In this document: positions 25,464 through 34,946 of the stretch, one piece after another
Layout: every line of letters starts with the position of its first letter
Numbering within the stretch: the first letter of the stretch is position 1
Notes under the pieces: generated by a model
What the model was told of the DNA's origin: nothing
Database searches by the model: none
What the model saw: only the letters and a program-made list of their open reading frames with translations
Source: Xylanibacter ruminicola
GTDB lineage: Bacteria > Bacteroidota > Bacteroidia > Bacteroidales > Bacteroidaceae
Direction: 5' to 3'
Assembly (NCBI RefSeq): GCF_900142525.1
Contig: NZ_FRBD01000002.1
Span: 124,001-188,000, forward strand
DNA: 64,000 bases
Program-made: the position numbers and the translations under genes

Positions 25464-26423
25464 ATGAAAAAGAATCTGATAATTGCACTCGCCCTTGTGG
25501 CGGGTGCTTCTTTGTCTACAGTTGATGCAGCCAAGAAAAAGAAGGTTGTTGTGGTAGAGCAAGCTCCCGTGGTTGAGACTTTCAGCCTGAATAGTGCTTC
25601 TGACTCAGTGAGCTATGCAGCTGGTATGTCGGCAACGCAGGGTTTGGTAGAATATCTGCTTCAGCAGAAGGTTGATACAGCCTATATGGCTGACTTCTTG
25701 TGTGGTTTCAAAGAGACCGTTGTCAAGGATGCTAACAATCCTAAGGTAAAAGCCTATCTGATGGGTACGTCAATCGCTCAGCAGCTGAAGGAGCGCATGT
25801 TGCCCCAATTGGCTGCAGAATTCAAGGATACTCCCGATTCTATCTCTGCCAATGTTTTCTACAAGGGCTTTGTAGCAGGTCTGCTCAAGGACGAAACATT
25901 CTTCAAGAGTTCAGATGCCAATGCATTGGTTAGAAGCAAGTCTGAGGCAGCTAAAGCTGAGCGCGAAGAGAGACTCTATGGTGCTAACCGCAGAGCTGGC
26001 GAGGAGTTCCTGAAGGAGAATGCTAAGAAGGAGGGTGTGATAGTGCTTCCTAGCGGTCTGCAGTACAAGGTGCTGAAGCAGGGAACTGGTGCTGTTCCTA
26101 GTCTGAATGATAAGGTACAGGTGCACTACGAGGGTCGTTTGATTGACGGAACCGTGTTCGATGCATCTAAGAAACATGGTGATGAGCCTACAGAGTTCCG
26201 TCCAACCGATGTTATCAAGGGTTGGACTGAGGCGCTCACCATGATGCCGGTAGGTTCTAAGTGGCAGGTTTATATTCCATATGGCATAGCTTACGGAAGT
26301 CGTGAGGCTGGTCAGATTAAACCTTACAGTGCTCTGGTTTTTGATATCGAGTTGGTTGGAATCGTTGGTGATAAACCTGCAACTACAAAGAATACAAAAA
26401 CACAGAAAAAAGCTAAGAAATAA
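25464..26423 (+). CDS. FKBP-type peptidyl-prolyl isomerase, periplasmic
   Basis: Protein of 319 residues with a cleavable signal peptide (KNLIIALALVAGASLSTVDA), a dimerisation domain and an FKBP domain (about 205-300; VHYEGRLIDGTVFDASKKHG). The C-terminus is a basic tail (TKNTKTQKKAKK). No base separates it from the preceding gene (TAAATG), so the pair should be translated in a linked way. A hairpin terminator follows three bases after the stop, closing the three-gene unit. Confidence 0.92.
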   Translation: MKKNLIIALALVAGASLSTVDAAKKKKVVVVEQAPVVETFSLNSASDSVSYAAGMSATQGLVEYLLQQKVDTAYMADFLCGFKETVVKDANNPKVKAYLMGTSIAQQLKERMLPQLAAEFKDTPDSISANVFYKGFVAGLLKDETFFKSSDANALVRSKSEAAKAEREERLYGANRRAGEEFLKENAKKEGVIVLPSGLQYKVLKQGTGAVPSLNDKVQVHYEGRLIDGTVFDASKKHGDEPTEFRPTDVIKGWTEALTMMPVGSKWQVYIPYGIAYGSREAGQIKPYSALVFDIELVGIVGDKPATTKNTKTQKKAKK

Positions 26424-26425
26424 GC

Positions 26426-26456
26426 AAGTGTGTCACGAAAGTGGCACACTTTTTTA
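26426..26456 (+). terminator. Rho-independent terminator of the FKBP cluster
   Basis: AAGTGTGTCAC pairs with GTGGCACACTT across a GAAA tetraloop and is followed by a T-run. Confidence 0.92.
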
Positions 26457-26497
26457 ATTTTTTCTCCAAAAAAGTTGCATTATTCAGTAAAAATACT

Positions 26498-26505
26498 TAC
26501 TTTTG
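26498..26505 (+). promoter_or_regulatory. -7 promoter box of the Lrp-type regulator gene
   Basis: TACTTTTG followed by CTGAC, 29 bases before the ATG at 26535. Confidence 0.65.
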
Positions 26506-26534
26506 CTGACAAAATGTAACCAAAAGGAAACTTA

Positions 26535-27014
26535 ATGGAGAAAATTGATTTTCTGGACAAGAAGATTCTTAGTATTCTTTCCAAGAATGCGCGTATTCCT
26601 TTCAAGGATGTAGCCGCAGAGTGTAACGTATCGCGAGCCGCTATCCACCAGCGTGTTCAGCATCTGATTGATGCCGATGTGATAACTGGTAGTGGTTTCG
26701 ATGTTAATCCAAAGAGCTTAGGTTATTCTACCTGTACTTACGTAGGTATCAACCTCGAGAGGGGTTCTATGTATAAAGAGGTGGTAGAGCGCTTAAAGCA
26801 TATCCCTGAGGTGGTGGAATGTCACTTCACCACTGGCCCGTATACGATGTTGGTTAAACTCTATGCTAGAGACAACGAGCAACTGATGGAGTTGCTGAAT
26901 GGCAAACTGCAGGGCACTCCCGGCGTTGTTGCCACAGAGACTCTGATCTCGCTGGAGCAGAGCTTGAAGCGTGAGATACCCATCGTGCTCGACGAAGAAG
27001 ATAAGAAACTATGA
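26535..27014 (+). CDS. Lrp/AsnC-family transcriptional regulator
   Basis: Protein of 159 residues: N-terminal helix-turn-helix (LSKNARIPFKDVAAECNVSR, residues about 14-33) and C-terminal RAM amino-acid binding domain (about 70-150). Such regulators sense amino acids and control their uptake or use. The stop overlaps the ATG of the C26-M19 fusion gene by four bases, so it likely governs peptide or amino-acid salvage in the same operon. A glutamate- or cysteine-related ligand would fit, but this is inference. Confidence 0.88.
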   Translation: MEKIDFLDKKILSILSKNARIPFKDVAAECNVSRAAIHQRVQHLIDADVITGSGFDVNPKSLGYSTCTYVGINLERGSMYKEVVERLKHIPEVVECHFTTGPYTMLVKLYARDNEQLMELLNGKLQGTPGVVATETLISLEQSLKREIPIVLDEEDKKL

Positions 27015-28720
27015 GCAGATTTGACCTCCAGTCTCATCTGGATGACGTTTATTCCCACTATCCTGAGGCCGATAAACGTCCTGTTATTGGTATAACTGGT
27101 AACTATGAAGATCTTACCTGTAAGTTAGGTCGTGGCTATTATCAGTCGGTAGTCGAGGCGGGTGGTGTGCCCGTAGTGATTCCGCCTGTAGCTGATAAGC
27201 ATGTGATTATTAATACTTTGGAGCATATCGATGCCCTGATTTTGAGCGGTGGTGGCGATATCAACCCGTTGTGGGCTGGCGAGGAGCCATCGCCCAAGCT
27301 TCATGGTATCAATCAGGAACGCGATCTGCCAGAGTTGCTGATAGCCCGATTGGCTTACAATCGTCAGATTCCGATGCTAGGTATCTGCAGGGGTATTCAG
27401 ACGTTGGCAACAGCCTTTGGAGGTAAGGTGAGTCAGGATATCAGCGATGTGGCAACCATCAAACATTCACAGGATGCCGATCGTTCAGAGGCTACACATA
27501 GCGTCACAATCGACGAGGATTCCACCTTATTTAATATATATAAGGAAGAAAAAGTGATGGTTAACTCGTTCCATCATCAGGCTGTGGCTGAGGCTGGCGA
27601 CAAATTCAGAGTTGTAGCTAAGTCGGCTGATGGTATTATCGAGGCCATTGAGAGCGCGGAGTTTAAGTCCATACTTGGTGTTCAGTGGCATCCGGAGTGT
27701 TTGGAAGAAGGACTGCCCTTGTTCCAGTGGCTTGTTGCTGAGGCTAAGAGTTATCGTGAGGCTCACAGAACCCACAATAGAGTGTTGACTCTTGACACCC
27801 ATTGTGATACGCCGATGTTCTTTCCACAAGGCATTCACTTCGATCATCGCGATAGAAAGATACTAGTTGATTTGCACAAGATGACCGAAGGTTGTCAGGA
27901 TGCTACTATCATGGTGGCCTATCTGCCTCAGCCCACAGATAATCCAAGGGATTTTGCTGATAGCATTTTCGATCAGATTGAGGTCATCGTCAGTCAGAAT
28001 AGTGATTATATCCGTATCGCCAGCACGCCTCACGACCTGTGGATGAACAAACACATGGGCTTGAAGAGTATCATGCTGGGTATCGAAAATGGTATCGCCA
28101 TCGATGGAAAGCTGGAGAATCTTCAGCATTTTGTGGATAGAGGCATTGTGTATATGACACTCTGTCATAATGGTGATAACGATATCTGCGATTCTGCTTC
28201 GAAAACACAGCATACCCATCATGGTGTGAGTGCGTTTGGCGAACAGGTGATTAAGGAGATGAACCGCCTGGGAGTGCTGGTAGACATGAGTCATGCTGGT
28301 GAGGAGAGTTTTTATCAGGCTTTGGAAATCAGTAGCATGCCAATTGTTTGTAGCCATTCTTCTGCTCGTGCACTCTGTGATCACCAACGTAACCTGACAG
28401 ACGACCAGATGCGTGCCCTTGCCAAGAATGGCGGTGTAGCTCAGACTACCATCTATCACGGTTTCCTTCGTAAAGAAGGCGAGGCAACCATCAACGATGT
28501 AATAGCTCATCTGGAGCATGCCATCGATGTGATGGGTATTGACCACGTAGGTCTTGGAACAGATTTTGATGGCGATGGTGGTGTAAGAGGTCTCGCTAAC
28601 TCGTCGGAATTGATAAATTTCACACGAAGATTACTGGCTCGTCGTTTCAGCGAGCAGGATATCCAGAAAATCTGGGGCGGTAATTTCCTGCGAGTGATGG
28701 AAGAAGTGCAAAGGAAGTGA
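27011..28720 (+). CDS. Fusion of a C26 gamma-glutamyl hydrolase domain and an M19 dipeptidase domain
   Basis: Protein of 569 residues. Residues about 24-245 form a class I glutamine-amidotransferase-like C26 domain of the PuuD type, with nucleophile Cys126 (GICRGIQ) and His227/Glu229 (QWHPE). Residues about 258-565 form a renal-dipeptidase M19 domain with metal ligands His264 and Asp266 (DTHCDTPM), then later conserved CSHSSAR and GTDFDG motifs. There is no signal peptide, so it acts in the cytoplasm. C26 enzymes cut gamma-glutamyl bonds; M19 enzymes cut dipeptides such as Cys-Gly. Together they could strip gamma-glutamyl peptides (for example glutathione) into amino acids in one protein. Both active sites look complete. 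Confidence 0.9.
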   Translation: MSRFDLQSHLDDVYSHYPEADKRPVIGITGNYEDLTCKLGRGYYQSVVEAGGVPVVIPPVADKHVIINTLEHIDALILSGGGDINPLWAGEEPSPKLHGINQERDLPELLIARLAYNRQIPMLGICRGIQTLATAFGGKVSQDISDVATIKHSQDADRSEATHSVTIDEDSTLFNIYKEEKVMVNSFHHQAVAEAGDKFRVVAKSADGIIEAIESAEFKSILGVQWHPECLEEGLPLFQWLVAEAKSYREAHRTHNRVLTLDTHCDTPMFFPQGIHFDHRDRKILVDLHKMTEGCQDATIMVAYLPQPTDNPRDFADSIFDQIEVIVSQNSDYIRIASTPHDLWMNKHMGLKSIMLGIENGIAIDGKLENLQHFVDRGIVYMTLCHNGDNDICDSASKTQHTHHGVSAFGEQVIKEMNRLGVLVDMSHAGEESFYQALEISSMPIVCSHSSARALCDHQRNLTDDQMRALAKNGGVAQTTIYHGFLRKEGEATINDVIAHLEHAIDVMGIDHVGLGTDFDGDGGVRGLANSSELINFTRRLLARRFSEQDIQKIWGGNFLRVMEEVQRK

Positions 28721-28732
28721 ATTGTGAATAAC

Positions 28733-28841
28733 GAATAGTGAATAGTGTGATGATTGTAAATAGAAAGAATATAAAGAGATGTGTGAATTTTGTGGGCGTG
28801 ATACTATTCACTATTCACTATTCACTATACACTGTCTCTTG
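28733..28841 (+). repeat. Inverted repeat and signal-peptide cassette at the glutaminyl cyclase start
   Basis: GAATAGTGAATAGTG (28733-28747) pairs with 28809-28823, enclosing the ATG at 28750. Bases 28791-28841 match 43681-43731 at 47 of 51 positions and encode the hydrophobic part of the lipoprotein signal. Confidence 0.88.
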
Positions 28842-29778
28842 TGGTAATCTACGAAAGCAAACAACCGATGAGTCGGCTTCGATGCAACCCGTTGGTCCTG
28901 CTTTTTGTGCAGACAGTGCTTATCAGTATTGTCAAGCTCAGTGTGATTTTGGACCACGTACCATGAACAGCAAGGCTCACGATGGTTGTGAGCAGTGGGT
29001 TATCTCTAAGTTCAAAGGTTTCGGACTGGATGTTATCCCTCAGAAGGCTGTACTTAAAGGCTACGACGGCACATCGCTTAACAGCACCAATATTATTGCC
29101 AGCTATCGTCCTGATCTCAAAGAACGTATTTTACTCTGTGCCCATTGGGACAGTCGCCCTTGGGCTGATAACGATCCTGACGAGGCCAATCACAAAACGC
29201 CCGTGATGGCTGCTAACGATGGTGCATCAGGTGTGGCTGTGATGCTTGAGGTGGCTAGGCTGATAAGCAAAGATACGCTTCAGATGGGTGTTGACTTTAT
29301 CTGTTTCGATGCCGAAGACTGGGGTGTGCCTCAGTGGAGCGATGCTAATTACGATGGTAATACTTGGGCGCTTGGTTCTCAGTATTGGTCAGCCAATCTG
29401 CATAAGAAAGGATATAAAGCGCGTTTTGGAATCCTGTTGGATATGGTTGGCGGACTAGGTGCCCAGTTCTATAAGGAGGCTCTTTCTGTTCAGTATGCCA
29501 GCAATATTGTTGACAAGGTGTGGCGTGCTGCTCAGGTTGTGGGCTATGGTAGCTTCTTCCCAACTCAGATAGGTACAGGCGTTACCGATGATCATGTGCC
29601 TGTAAACACCAAGGCTAAGATCCCAACTATCGATATCATTCCATATTATCCAAACTGTGAGCAGAGTAGCTTTGGTCCTACCTGGCATACCATCAACGAT
29701 GATATGGAGCACATCGATAAGAATACCCTACAAGCTGTAGGGCAGACTCTTATCCAAGTTATTTATTCTGAGAAGTAA
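28750..29778 (+). CDS. Type II glutaminyl-peptide cyclotransferase (M28 fold) lipoprotein
   Basis: Protein of 342 residues, M28 zinc-peptidase fold. The motifs CAHWDSRPWADNDPD, ANDGASGV (Asp), CFDAEDWG (Glu) and TDDHVPV (His) match the animal-type glutaminyl cyclases described in Porphyromonas and Prevotella, which turn N-terminal glutamine into pyroglutamate on exported proteins. The N-terminus is a lipoprotein signal ending YTVSC. The start is placed at ATG 28750; an upstream GTG at 28738 is part of a repeat. The signal peptide is encoded by a repeat also used by the FKBP lipoprotein at 43634. It lies 29 bases after the fusion peptidase. Confidence 0.87.
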   Translation: MIVNRKNIKRCVNFVGVILFTIHYSLYTVSCGNLRKQTTDESASMQPVGPAFCADSAYQYCQAQCDFGPRTMNSKAHDGCEQWVISKFKGFGLDVIPQKAVLKGYDGTSLNSTNIIASYRPDLKERILLCAHWDSRPWADNDPDEANHKTPVMAANDGASGVAVMLEVARLISKDTLQMGVDFICFDAEDWGVPQWSDANYDGNTWALGSQYWSANLHKKGYKARFGILLDMVGGLGAQFYKEALSVQYASNIVDKVWRAAQVVGYGSFFPTQIGTGVTDDHVPVNTKAKIPTIDIIPYYPNCEQSSFGPTWHTINDDMEHIDKNTLQAVGQTLIQVIYSEK

Positions 29779-29781
29779 TCT

Positions 29782-30861
29782 TTATTTGGGTTGCTCGGCT
29801 TCTAATTTCTCTACTGCTCCTGTAAGGGGGTGTAGGCGTAGTCGGGTGGTGTAGCGCTTGTTAAACAAGGCACCGCTTAACAACTCTACATTTCCGAATT
29901 GTGGGGCGGGAAACTCGCTTGCTACTATCTGAGCCTTTGCGTCAAAGATGGTAGAACGCATCTTTCCAGGAATATTCACATAGATACCTGAAAGCTGAGG
30001 CTTTATTGCCTTTTTTGGATCAGCAGGTGCAGGTGCTGCAACTGTTTTCAAGTCCTCTATATTAATATAATAAGGTGTACCTGAAAGGTCATCGTTGTCT
30101 ACAAGTCCGTAATCCGATGAGATGCGGAACAATACATCGCGCTTTACAGGTTTGTTTACCACATAGGTTAGAGTGTATGTGGTCGTATCGCTTACTGTTA
30201 CACCAGTAAACAAGCTGGTAAGCGCGTCATCTTGTGTAGTCAGTTCCTGTAACATCAGTCTCAGCTGCTCGCCATCCTTGGGCATGAAGTCGGCCTGACC
30301 TTTGGCCAGCATACCGCGACTCTCGCGAATCTCATAAATCTCCTGGGCAGTCAGTTCGGCCATCTTCGATGTGCTTCCTGCTGAAAGAATCTCCTCGCTT
30401 AGATATGATTTCGGCGATTTGGTGATGGGCGCAATTCTGCGCTCATTAACTTTTTTAGTTGCAGCCTGCTGCTTGATATCCTGATTGATTGCCAGCAGGA
30501 TGCCTTCATCAGAAAGTCGCACGTTGCATGCAGAGGTTCTGGCGTCGTATTTTACAGCATAGCACTTGGATGTATCTGCAACTGCAAAAGGCTCCTGAAG
30601 TATTGAAATCAGGCGATACTTTGTTGATGGAGTAGAAGAAACATCCTTGATACGCAGGTATTTCTCTGAATACTTACAGAATTCTCCTGGTGTATATGTG
30701 GTTTTCTCTATCTGTAGTGTTATACGGATAGCTGTCTTGGGCAGATAGTATACTGCCCCCTCGCTAGTAACCCCTGGCTTGTAGTTGCTGATAACCGTTT
30801 GAGCCAATGAACTGGCTGTGCCTAATGTAAAGGCTATTAATAAAGCAAATATATTTTTCAT
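29782..30861 (-). CDS. DUF4831-family secreted protein
   Basis: Protein of 359 residues with a signal peptide ending SSLAQ; the rest is soluble and mixed alpha/beta. The TAIRITLQIEKTTYTPGEFCKY stretch is characteristic of DUF4831, a Bacteroidetes-only family of unknown function. Its ATG overlaps the nnrDE stop by four bases, so it is translated from the same mRNA, and only three bases separate its stop from that of the convergent glutaminyl cyclase gene. No catalytic motif is visible. Confidence 0.85.
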   Translation of the reverse strand: MKNIFALLIAFTLGTASSLAQTVISNYKPGVTSEGAVYYLPKTAIRITLQIEKTTYTPGEFCKYSEKYLRIKDVSSTPSTKYRLISILQEPFAVADTSKCYAVKYDARTSACNVRLSDEGILLAINQDIKQQAATKKVNERRIAPITKSPKSYLSEEILSAGSTSKMAELTAQEIYEIRESRGMLAKGQADFMPKDGEQLRLMLQELTTQDDALTSLFTGVTVSDTTTYTLTYVVNKPVKRDVLFRISSDYGLVDNDDLSGTPYYINIEDLKTVAAPAPADPKKAIKPQLSGIYVNIPGKMRSTIFDAKAQIVASEFPAPQFGNVELLSGALFNKRYTTRLRLHPLTGAVEKLEAEQPK

Positions 30862-32369
30862 TCATTTAGTCGTTTAAATGCGTAAGGCAGATTCTGAATC
30901 AAATCGCTGGCAATCACGCTCTCTTCGCCTAATTCGCGGGCAGCAATGTCGCCTGCCAATCCGTGCAGATACATACCTACTATACATGCATTCTCCTGAT
31001 TGTATCCTCGAGCCAGAAGTCCTGTGATGATACCCGTTAGTACATCGCCGCTACCTGCGGTAGCCATTCCGGCGTTACCTGTTGAGTTAAAGATTATATG
31101 TCCGTCTGGCAGGCAAAGCGAGGTGTGATGTCCCTTTAGCAGAATATATCCCTGGATGCGTTCGGCCAAGTCGCGAGCCTTCATCAGGCGCTCAAAACTG
31201 TCGTTTGAGTGACCTTCCAGTCTGTCGAACTCCTTGGGATGTGGCGTCATGATGATTCCCTTTGGCAGTTGTTGAAGCCATGCGCGATGGTTAGCCAGAA
31301 TGTTGATGGCATCAGCATCTATGACAGTTGGGCATTGGGTGCGACGCAACTGGGCAATGATGGCGATAGCAGTCTGCTCGCTAGTGCCTAATCCAGGGCC
31401 TATCCCTAAAGCGTTGAAATCCTCGGTATCTACTGCTTCCGAGAATGTGGTTTCTTCTCTGTCAAACTGGATGATGGCCTCAGGAACGCTAATTTGGAGT
31501 ATGGTGCTGTTACGTTTGGGTGTGTGGGTAGTAACCTTTCCTGCTCCAACGCGAAGACAGGCCTTGGTTGCCAGAACCGAAGCGCCACACATGCCGTAAC
31601 TACCCGCAATAATCAGTGCATTACCCATTTTCCCCTTATGGGCAAATGGGTCGCGTTTCAGAATGCGAGGACGTACGTCGTTTTCCTCGAGTAGTGTGTA
31701 GTTAGCCTCTATTTTCTCCATCCCCTGTTTGCTCAGGCGAATGTCGAGTATTTTCAGTTGTCCGATGTACTGCTGATTCTCTGGGAACAAGAACGATAAC
31801 TTAGGTAGCTGGAGTGTCAATGTCATGTTGGCATGGATGATGTTGGCTTTCACATTATATGTGTTGTCCTCGGTCATCAGTCCCGATGGTACATCGATAC
31901 TTACTACCTGAGCATGCGACGCGTTGATATATTTCACTAGTGATGCAAATCCGCCTGCCAAAGGCTTGTTTAGGCCAGAGCCAAACAGACCGTCAACAAC
32001 CAACATACCTTCTCCCAACTGTGGTGGCTCAAACTCCTGAGTAACTTCAATCAGTGCTTTCGAGCGTTTCTCAATTAGGCGTTTCTTGTTTGCCAGACAG
32101 TCTTCTGAAAGATGGTCGGATATATTAAAAAGGTAGGCTTTTACATCATAGTCTTTCTCGACAAGCATTCTGGCCACAGCCAATGCATCGCCACCATTAT
32201 TCCCTGGGCCAGCAAATATGATAACTGGCGTGTTGTTCCTCCAGTTATCTGTAATGGCTTGTGTCAGGGCTTTGGCGGCTCGCTCCATCAAATCGATCGA
32301 CTTAATGGGCTCGTTCTCTATGGTGAATTTGTCCAATTCATGGACTTGCGCACTCGTAAATATCTTCAT
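30858..32369 (-). CDS. nnr: Bifunctional NAD(P)H-hydrate repair enzyme
   Basis: Protein of 503 residues combining an N-terminal epimerase (about 1-215; FAGPGNNGGDALAVAR) and a C-terminal ADP/ATP-dependent dehydratase (about 230-503; NALIIAGSYGMCGASVLA, GNAGMATAGSGDVLTGII). It repairs damaged hydrated NADH and NADPH in the cytoplasm. The start at 32369 is chosen because the -7 box lies seven bases upstream; the longer frame to 32438 begins with TTG beyond the promoter. The mRNA leader is therefore very short. Confidence 0.93.
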   Translation of the reverse strand: MKIFTSAQVHELDKFTIENEPIKSIDLMERAAKALTQAITDNWRNNTPVIIFAGPGNNGGDALAVARMLVEKDYDVKAYLFNISDHLSEDCLANKKRLIEKRSKALIEVTQEFEPPQLGEGMLVVDGLFGSGLNKPLAGGFASLVKYINASHAQVVSIDVPSGLMTEDNTYNVKANIIHANMTLTLQLPKLSFLFPENQQYIGQLKILDIRLSKQGMEKIEANYTLLEENDVRPRILKRDPFAHKGKMGNALIIAGSYGMCGASVLATKACLRVGAGKVTTHTPKRNSTILQISVPEAIIQFDREETTFSEAVDTEDFNALGIGPGLGTSEQTAIAIIAQLRRTQCPTVIDADAINILANHRAWLQQLPKGIIMTPHPKEFDRLEGHSNDSFERLMKARDLAERIQGYILLKGHHTSLCLPDGHIIFNSTGNAGMATAGSGDVLTGIITGLLARGYNQENACIVGMYLHGLAGDIAARELGEESVIASDLIQNLPYAFKRLNE

Positions 32370-32376
32370 AATGGTG

Positions 32377-32384
32377 CAAAAATA
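32377..32384 (-). promoter_or_regulatory. -7 promoter box of nnr
   Basis: TATTTTTG followed by CACCATT and then the ATG on the minus strand. The leader would be at most a few bases. Confidence 0.65.
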
Positions 32385-32427
32385 CGAAAAAATTGCTAAT
32401 GAATGACAGAGTTTGGCAGATTTTTTG

Positions 32428-32435
32428 TAATTTTG
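32428..32435 (+). promoter_or_regulatory. -7 promoter box of hpt-adk-obgE
   Basis: TAATTTTG followed by CACAA, 25 bases before the hpt ATG. Confidence 0.7.
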
Positions 32436-32460
32436 CACAAATTTTTAATTCTTTCAGCGT

Positions 32461-32997
32461 ATGAGCATCGTTAAGTTAAAGGATAAATCGTTCAAAATCT
32501 CTATCACAGAGGCAGAGATCAAGGAGCGTATAAAGGCTGTAGCCCAGCAGATGAGCAAGGACTTGGAGGGTAAGAATCCATTGCTGCTTGGCGTGCTGAA
32601 TGGTTCGTTTATTTTTGCTGCCGATCTGATGCGCGAGATGACTATCCCATGCGAGATATCGTTTGTTAAGCTGGCTTCTTATCAGGGAACCACTTCGACA
32701 GGCAAGATTAAAGAGGTATTTGGCATTAACGAGGATCTTACCAACCGTACCATTGTTATCGTGGAGGATATTGTGGAGAGCGGTCTCACCATGAAACAGA
32801 TGATAGAGTCGCTGGGTACACGTAATCCTGCAGCGATATATATCTGTACGCTTTTCTTTAAGCCATGTAAGCTGAAGGAAGATATACATCCTGAATATGT
32901 GGCATTTAGCATTCCCGATGACTTCATTGTGGGTTACGGACTAGACTACGATCAGCAGGGAAGAGGCCTGAAGGATGTTTACACAATTGTAGAATAG
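32461..32997 (+). CDS. hpt: Hypoxanthine phosphoribosyltransferase
   Basis: Protein of 178 residues salvaging hypoxanthine (and perhaps guanine) to nucleotides using PRPP. The PRPP loop is IVIVEDIVESGLTM and the loop LLGVLNGSFIFAADL binds pyrophosphate; the C-terminal VGYGLDYDQQGR contacts the base. It is followed by adk after 32 bases, so a purine-nucleotide pair leads this unit. Confidence 0.95.
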   Translation: MSIVKLKDKSFKISITEAEIKERIKAVAQQMSKDLEGKNPLLLGVLNGSFIFAADLMREMTIPCEISFVKLASYQGTTSTGKIKEVFGINEDLTNRTIVIVEDIVESGLTMKQMIESLGTRNPAAIYICTLFFKPCKLKEDIHPEYVAFSIPDDFIVGYGLDYDQQGRGLKDVYTIVE

Positions 32998-33029
32998 ATA
33001 AAACTTAATCAAAACTAAATATCAGGATA

Positions 33030-33602
33030 ATGAAGAATATCGTTATTTTTGGTGCTCCCGGCTCAGGCAAGGGAACACAGAGTGATAAGATGATTGAGAA
33101 GTACGGACTGAACCACATCTCAACTGGTGACGTGCTTCGTGGTGAAATCAAGAATGGTACAGAACTGGGTAAGACCGCTGCCAGCTACATCGAGAAGGGC
33201 CAGCTGATTCCCGACGACCTGATGGTCAGCATTCTTGCCTCTGTTTATGATAGCTTCGGACGCGATAGCAAGGGCGTTATCTTCGATGGCTTCCCCCGCA
33301 CTATCCCACAGGCTGAGGCTTTGAAGAAAATGCTCGACGAGCGTGGCGACAAGGTGGCTGCTATGATTGAGCTTGATGTTCCTGAGGACGAACTGATGAA
33401 GCGCCTCATTCTTCGTGGACAGCAGAGCGGACGCGCTGACGACAACGAGGAGACTATCAAGAAGCGCCTTGTAGTATACCACTCTCAGACTATGCCTCTC
33501 ATTGAGTGGTACAAGAAGGAGGGTGTTCACTATCATATCGACGGTCTGGGCGAACTGGATCGCATCTTTGCAGATATTTGTAAAGTTATTGATAATATCT
33601 AG
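33030..33602 (+). CDS. adk: Adenylate kinase
   Basis: Protein of 190 residues interconverting AMP plus ATP and two ADP. P-loop [14 protein letters not shown]-binding ISTGDVLR and [11 protein letters not shown] are present. The lid is the short type ([20 protein letters not shown]) without zinc cysteines, and the total is shorter than the E. coli enzyme. The stop codon is part of a 9-base CTAG repeat that fills the spacer to obgE. Confidence 0.95.
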   Translation: MKNIVIFGAPGSGKGTQSDKMIEKYGLNHISTGDVLRGEIKNGTELGKTAASYIEKGQLIPDDLMVSILASVYDSFGRDSKGVIFDGFPRTIPQAEALKKMLDERGDKVAAMIELDVPEDELMKRLILRGQQSGRADDNEETIKKRLVVYHSQTMPLIEWYKKEGVHYHIDGLGELDRIFADICKVIDNI

Positions 33603-33629
33603 TAGAACTAGCAAAACTAGTAAATCTAG
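33598..33629. repeat. CTAG array, 9-base period, between adk and obgE
   Basis: CTAG begins at 33599, 33608, 33617 and 33626. The first contains the adk TAG stop. It covers almost the whole spacer to the obgE ATG at 33635. Confidence 0.88.
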
Positions 33630-33634
33630 AAAAA

Positions 33635-34804
33635 ATGGAGAGTAATTTCGTAGACTACGTTAAGATTTACTGCCGCTCTGGTAAGGGTGGAAAAGGCAGT
33701 ATGCACTTGCGCCATGTAAAGTATAATCCTAATGGCGGTCCTGATGGTGGTGATGGTGGAAAAGGCGGAAGCATTATTCTGCGTGGAAACCATAACTACT
33801 GGACTCTGCTCCATTTGAAATATGAGCGCCATATCTTCGCTGAACATGGAGGTAATGGTGGTCGCGACAAGTGTCACGGTACTGATGGAAAGGATGTTTA
33901 TATCGACGTGCCTTGCGGTACTGTGGTCTATAACGCCGAAACGGGTAAATATGTCTGCGATGTTACATACGATGGTCAGGAAGTTCTTTTGCTGAAGGGT
34001 GGTCGAGGTGGATTGGGTAACTTCCAGTTCCGCACCTCAACCAATCAGGCTCCACGCTATGCGCAGCCTGGTGAGCCTATGCAGGAGATGACCATTATTC
34101 TTGAATTGAAACTCTTAGCTGATGTGGGCTTGGTAGGTTTTCCTAATGCAGGAAAATCTACCTTGGTCTCATCGCTTTCTAATGCTAAACCCAAGATAGC
34201 TAATTATCCATTTACCACGATGGAACCCTCACTTGGTATTGTGGGCTATCGCGATAATAAGTCGTTTGTGATGGCTGATATCCCTGGTATTATCGAGGGT
34301 GCTTCTGAGGGTAAAGGCTTGGGACTCAGGTTTTTGCGCCATATAGAGCGAAACTCGCTGTTGCTCTTTATGGTACCTGGCGATACCGATGATATTAAGC
34401 GAGAATATGAAATTTTGCTCAATGAGCTTGCTCAGTTCAACCCAGAGATGCTTGATAAGCATCGCGTTCTGGCAGTAACCAAATGCGACCTTCTCGACGA
34501 AGAGTTGATCGAGATGCTGAAGGAGACTCTGCCAAGCGATCTTCCCGTGGTGTTTATCTCGACTGTAACAGGTTTTGGACTCGACGAACTCAAAGATGTG
34601 CTTTGGAGCGAACTTAACTCCGAAAGCAATAAGCTCAATGTAATTACCTCCGAGGACTCTCTGGTACATCGCGACAAGGATATGAGTGTTTTTGCTCAGG
34701 AACTTGCCGATGAGGGTGAAGATGAGGACATAGAGTACATTGATGGCGACGAAATTGAGGATTTGGACGATTTCGAGTTCGAAGAACTTGGTGACGAAGA
34801 TTAA
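33635..34804 (+). CDS. obgE: Obg-family GTPase
   Basis: Protein of 389 residues. The glycine-rich Obg fold (1-160; [21 protein letters not shown]) is followed by a GTPase domain with G1 [10 protein letters not shown]3 [10 protein letters not shown] and G4 TKCD. A strongly acidic tail (about 350-389, rich in Asp and Glu) closes the protein. It associates with the large ribosomal subunit and takes part in ribosome assembly and stress signalling. Confidence 0.95.
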   Translation: MESNFVDYVKIYCRSGKGGKGSMHLRHVKYNPNGGPDGGDGGKGGSIILRGNHNYWTLLHLKYERHIFAEHGGNGGRDKCHGTDGKDVYIDVPCGTVVYNAETGKYVCDVTYDGQEVLLLKGGRGGLGNFQFRTSTNQAPRYAQPGEPMQEMTIILELKLLADVGLVGFPNAGKSTLVSSLSNAKPKIANYPFTTMEPSLGIVGYRDNKSFVMADIPGIIEGASEGKGLGLRFLRHIERNSLLLFMVPGDTDDIKREYEILLNELAQFNPEMLDKHRVLAVTKCDLLDEELIEMLKETLPSDLPVVFISTVTGFGLDELKDVLWSELNSESNKLNVITSEDSLVHRDKDMSVFAQELADEGEDEDIEYIDGDEIEDLDDFEFEELGDED

Positions 34805-34874
34805 CGTTACGCAAGTTTTTTTGCGATTTTTTTAAAAAGTTGTCGATTTATAACATTAAATCGAATATTTTTCC

Positions 34875-34882
34875 TATCTTTG
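34875..34882 (+). promoter_or_regulatory. -7 promoter box of the first TonB-dependent receptor
   Basis: TATCTTTG followed by GCAGC, 64 bases before the ATG at 34947. The leader contains a TTAA-repeat stretch (ATTAATTAATTAATTAAA). Confidence 0.75.
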
Positions 34883-34946
34883 CAGCGAAATTTAAACAAT
34901 CCGGTTTTATTCCGATTAATTAATTAATTAAAACAGTTAAAAGTTT

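Noticed and set aside
32370..32438. 23-residue extension of the NAD(P)H-hydrate repair enzyme
   Set aside because: It begins with TTG upstream of the -7 box, so it would not be on the transcript.
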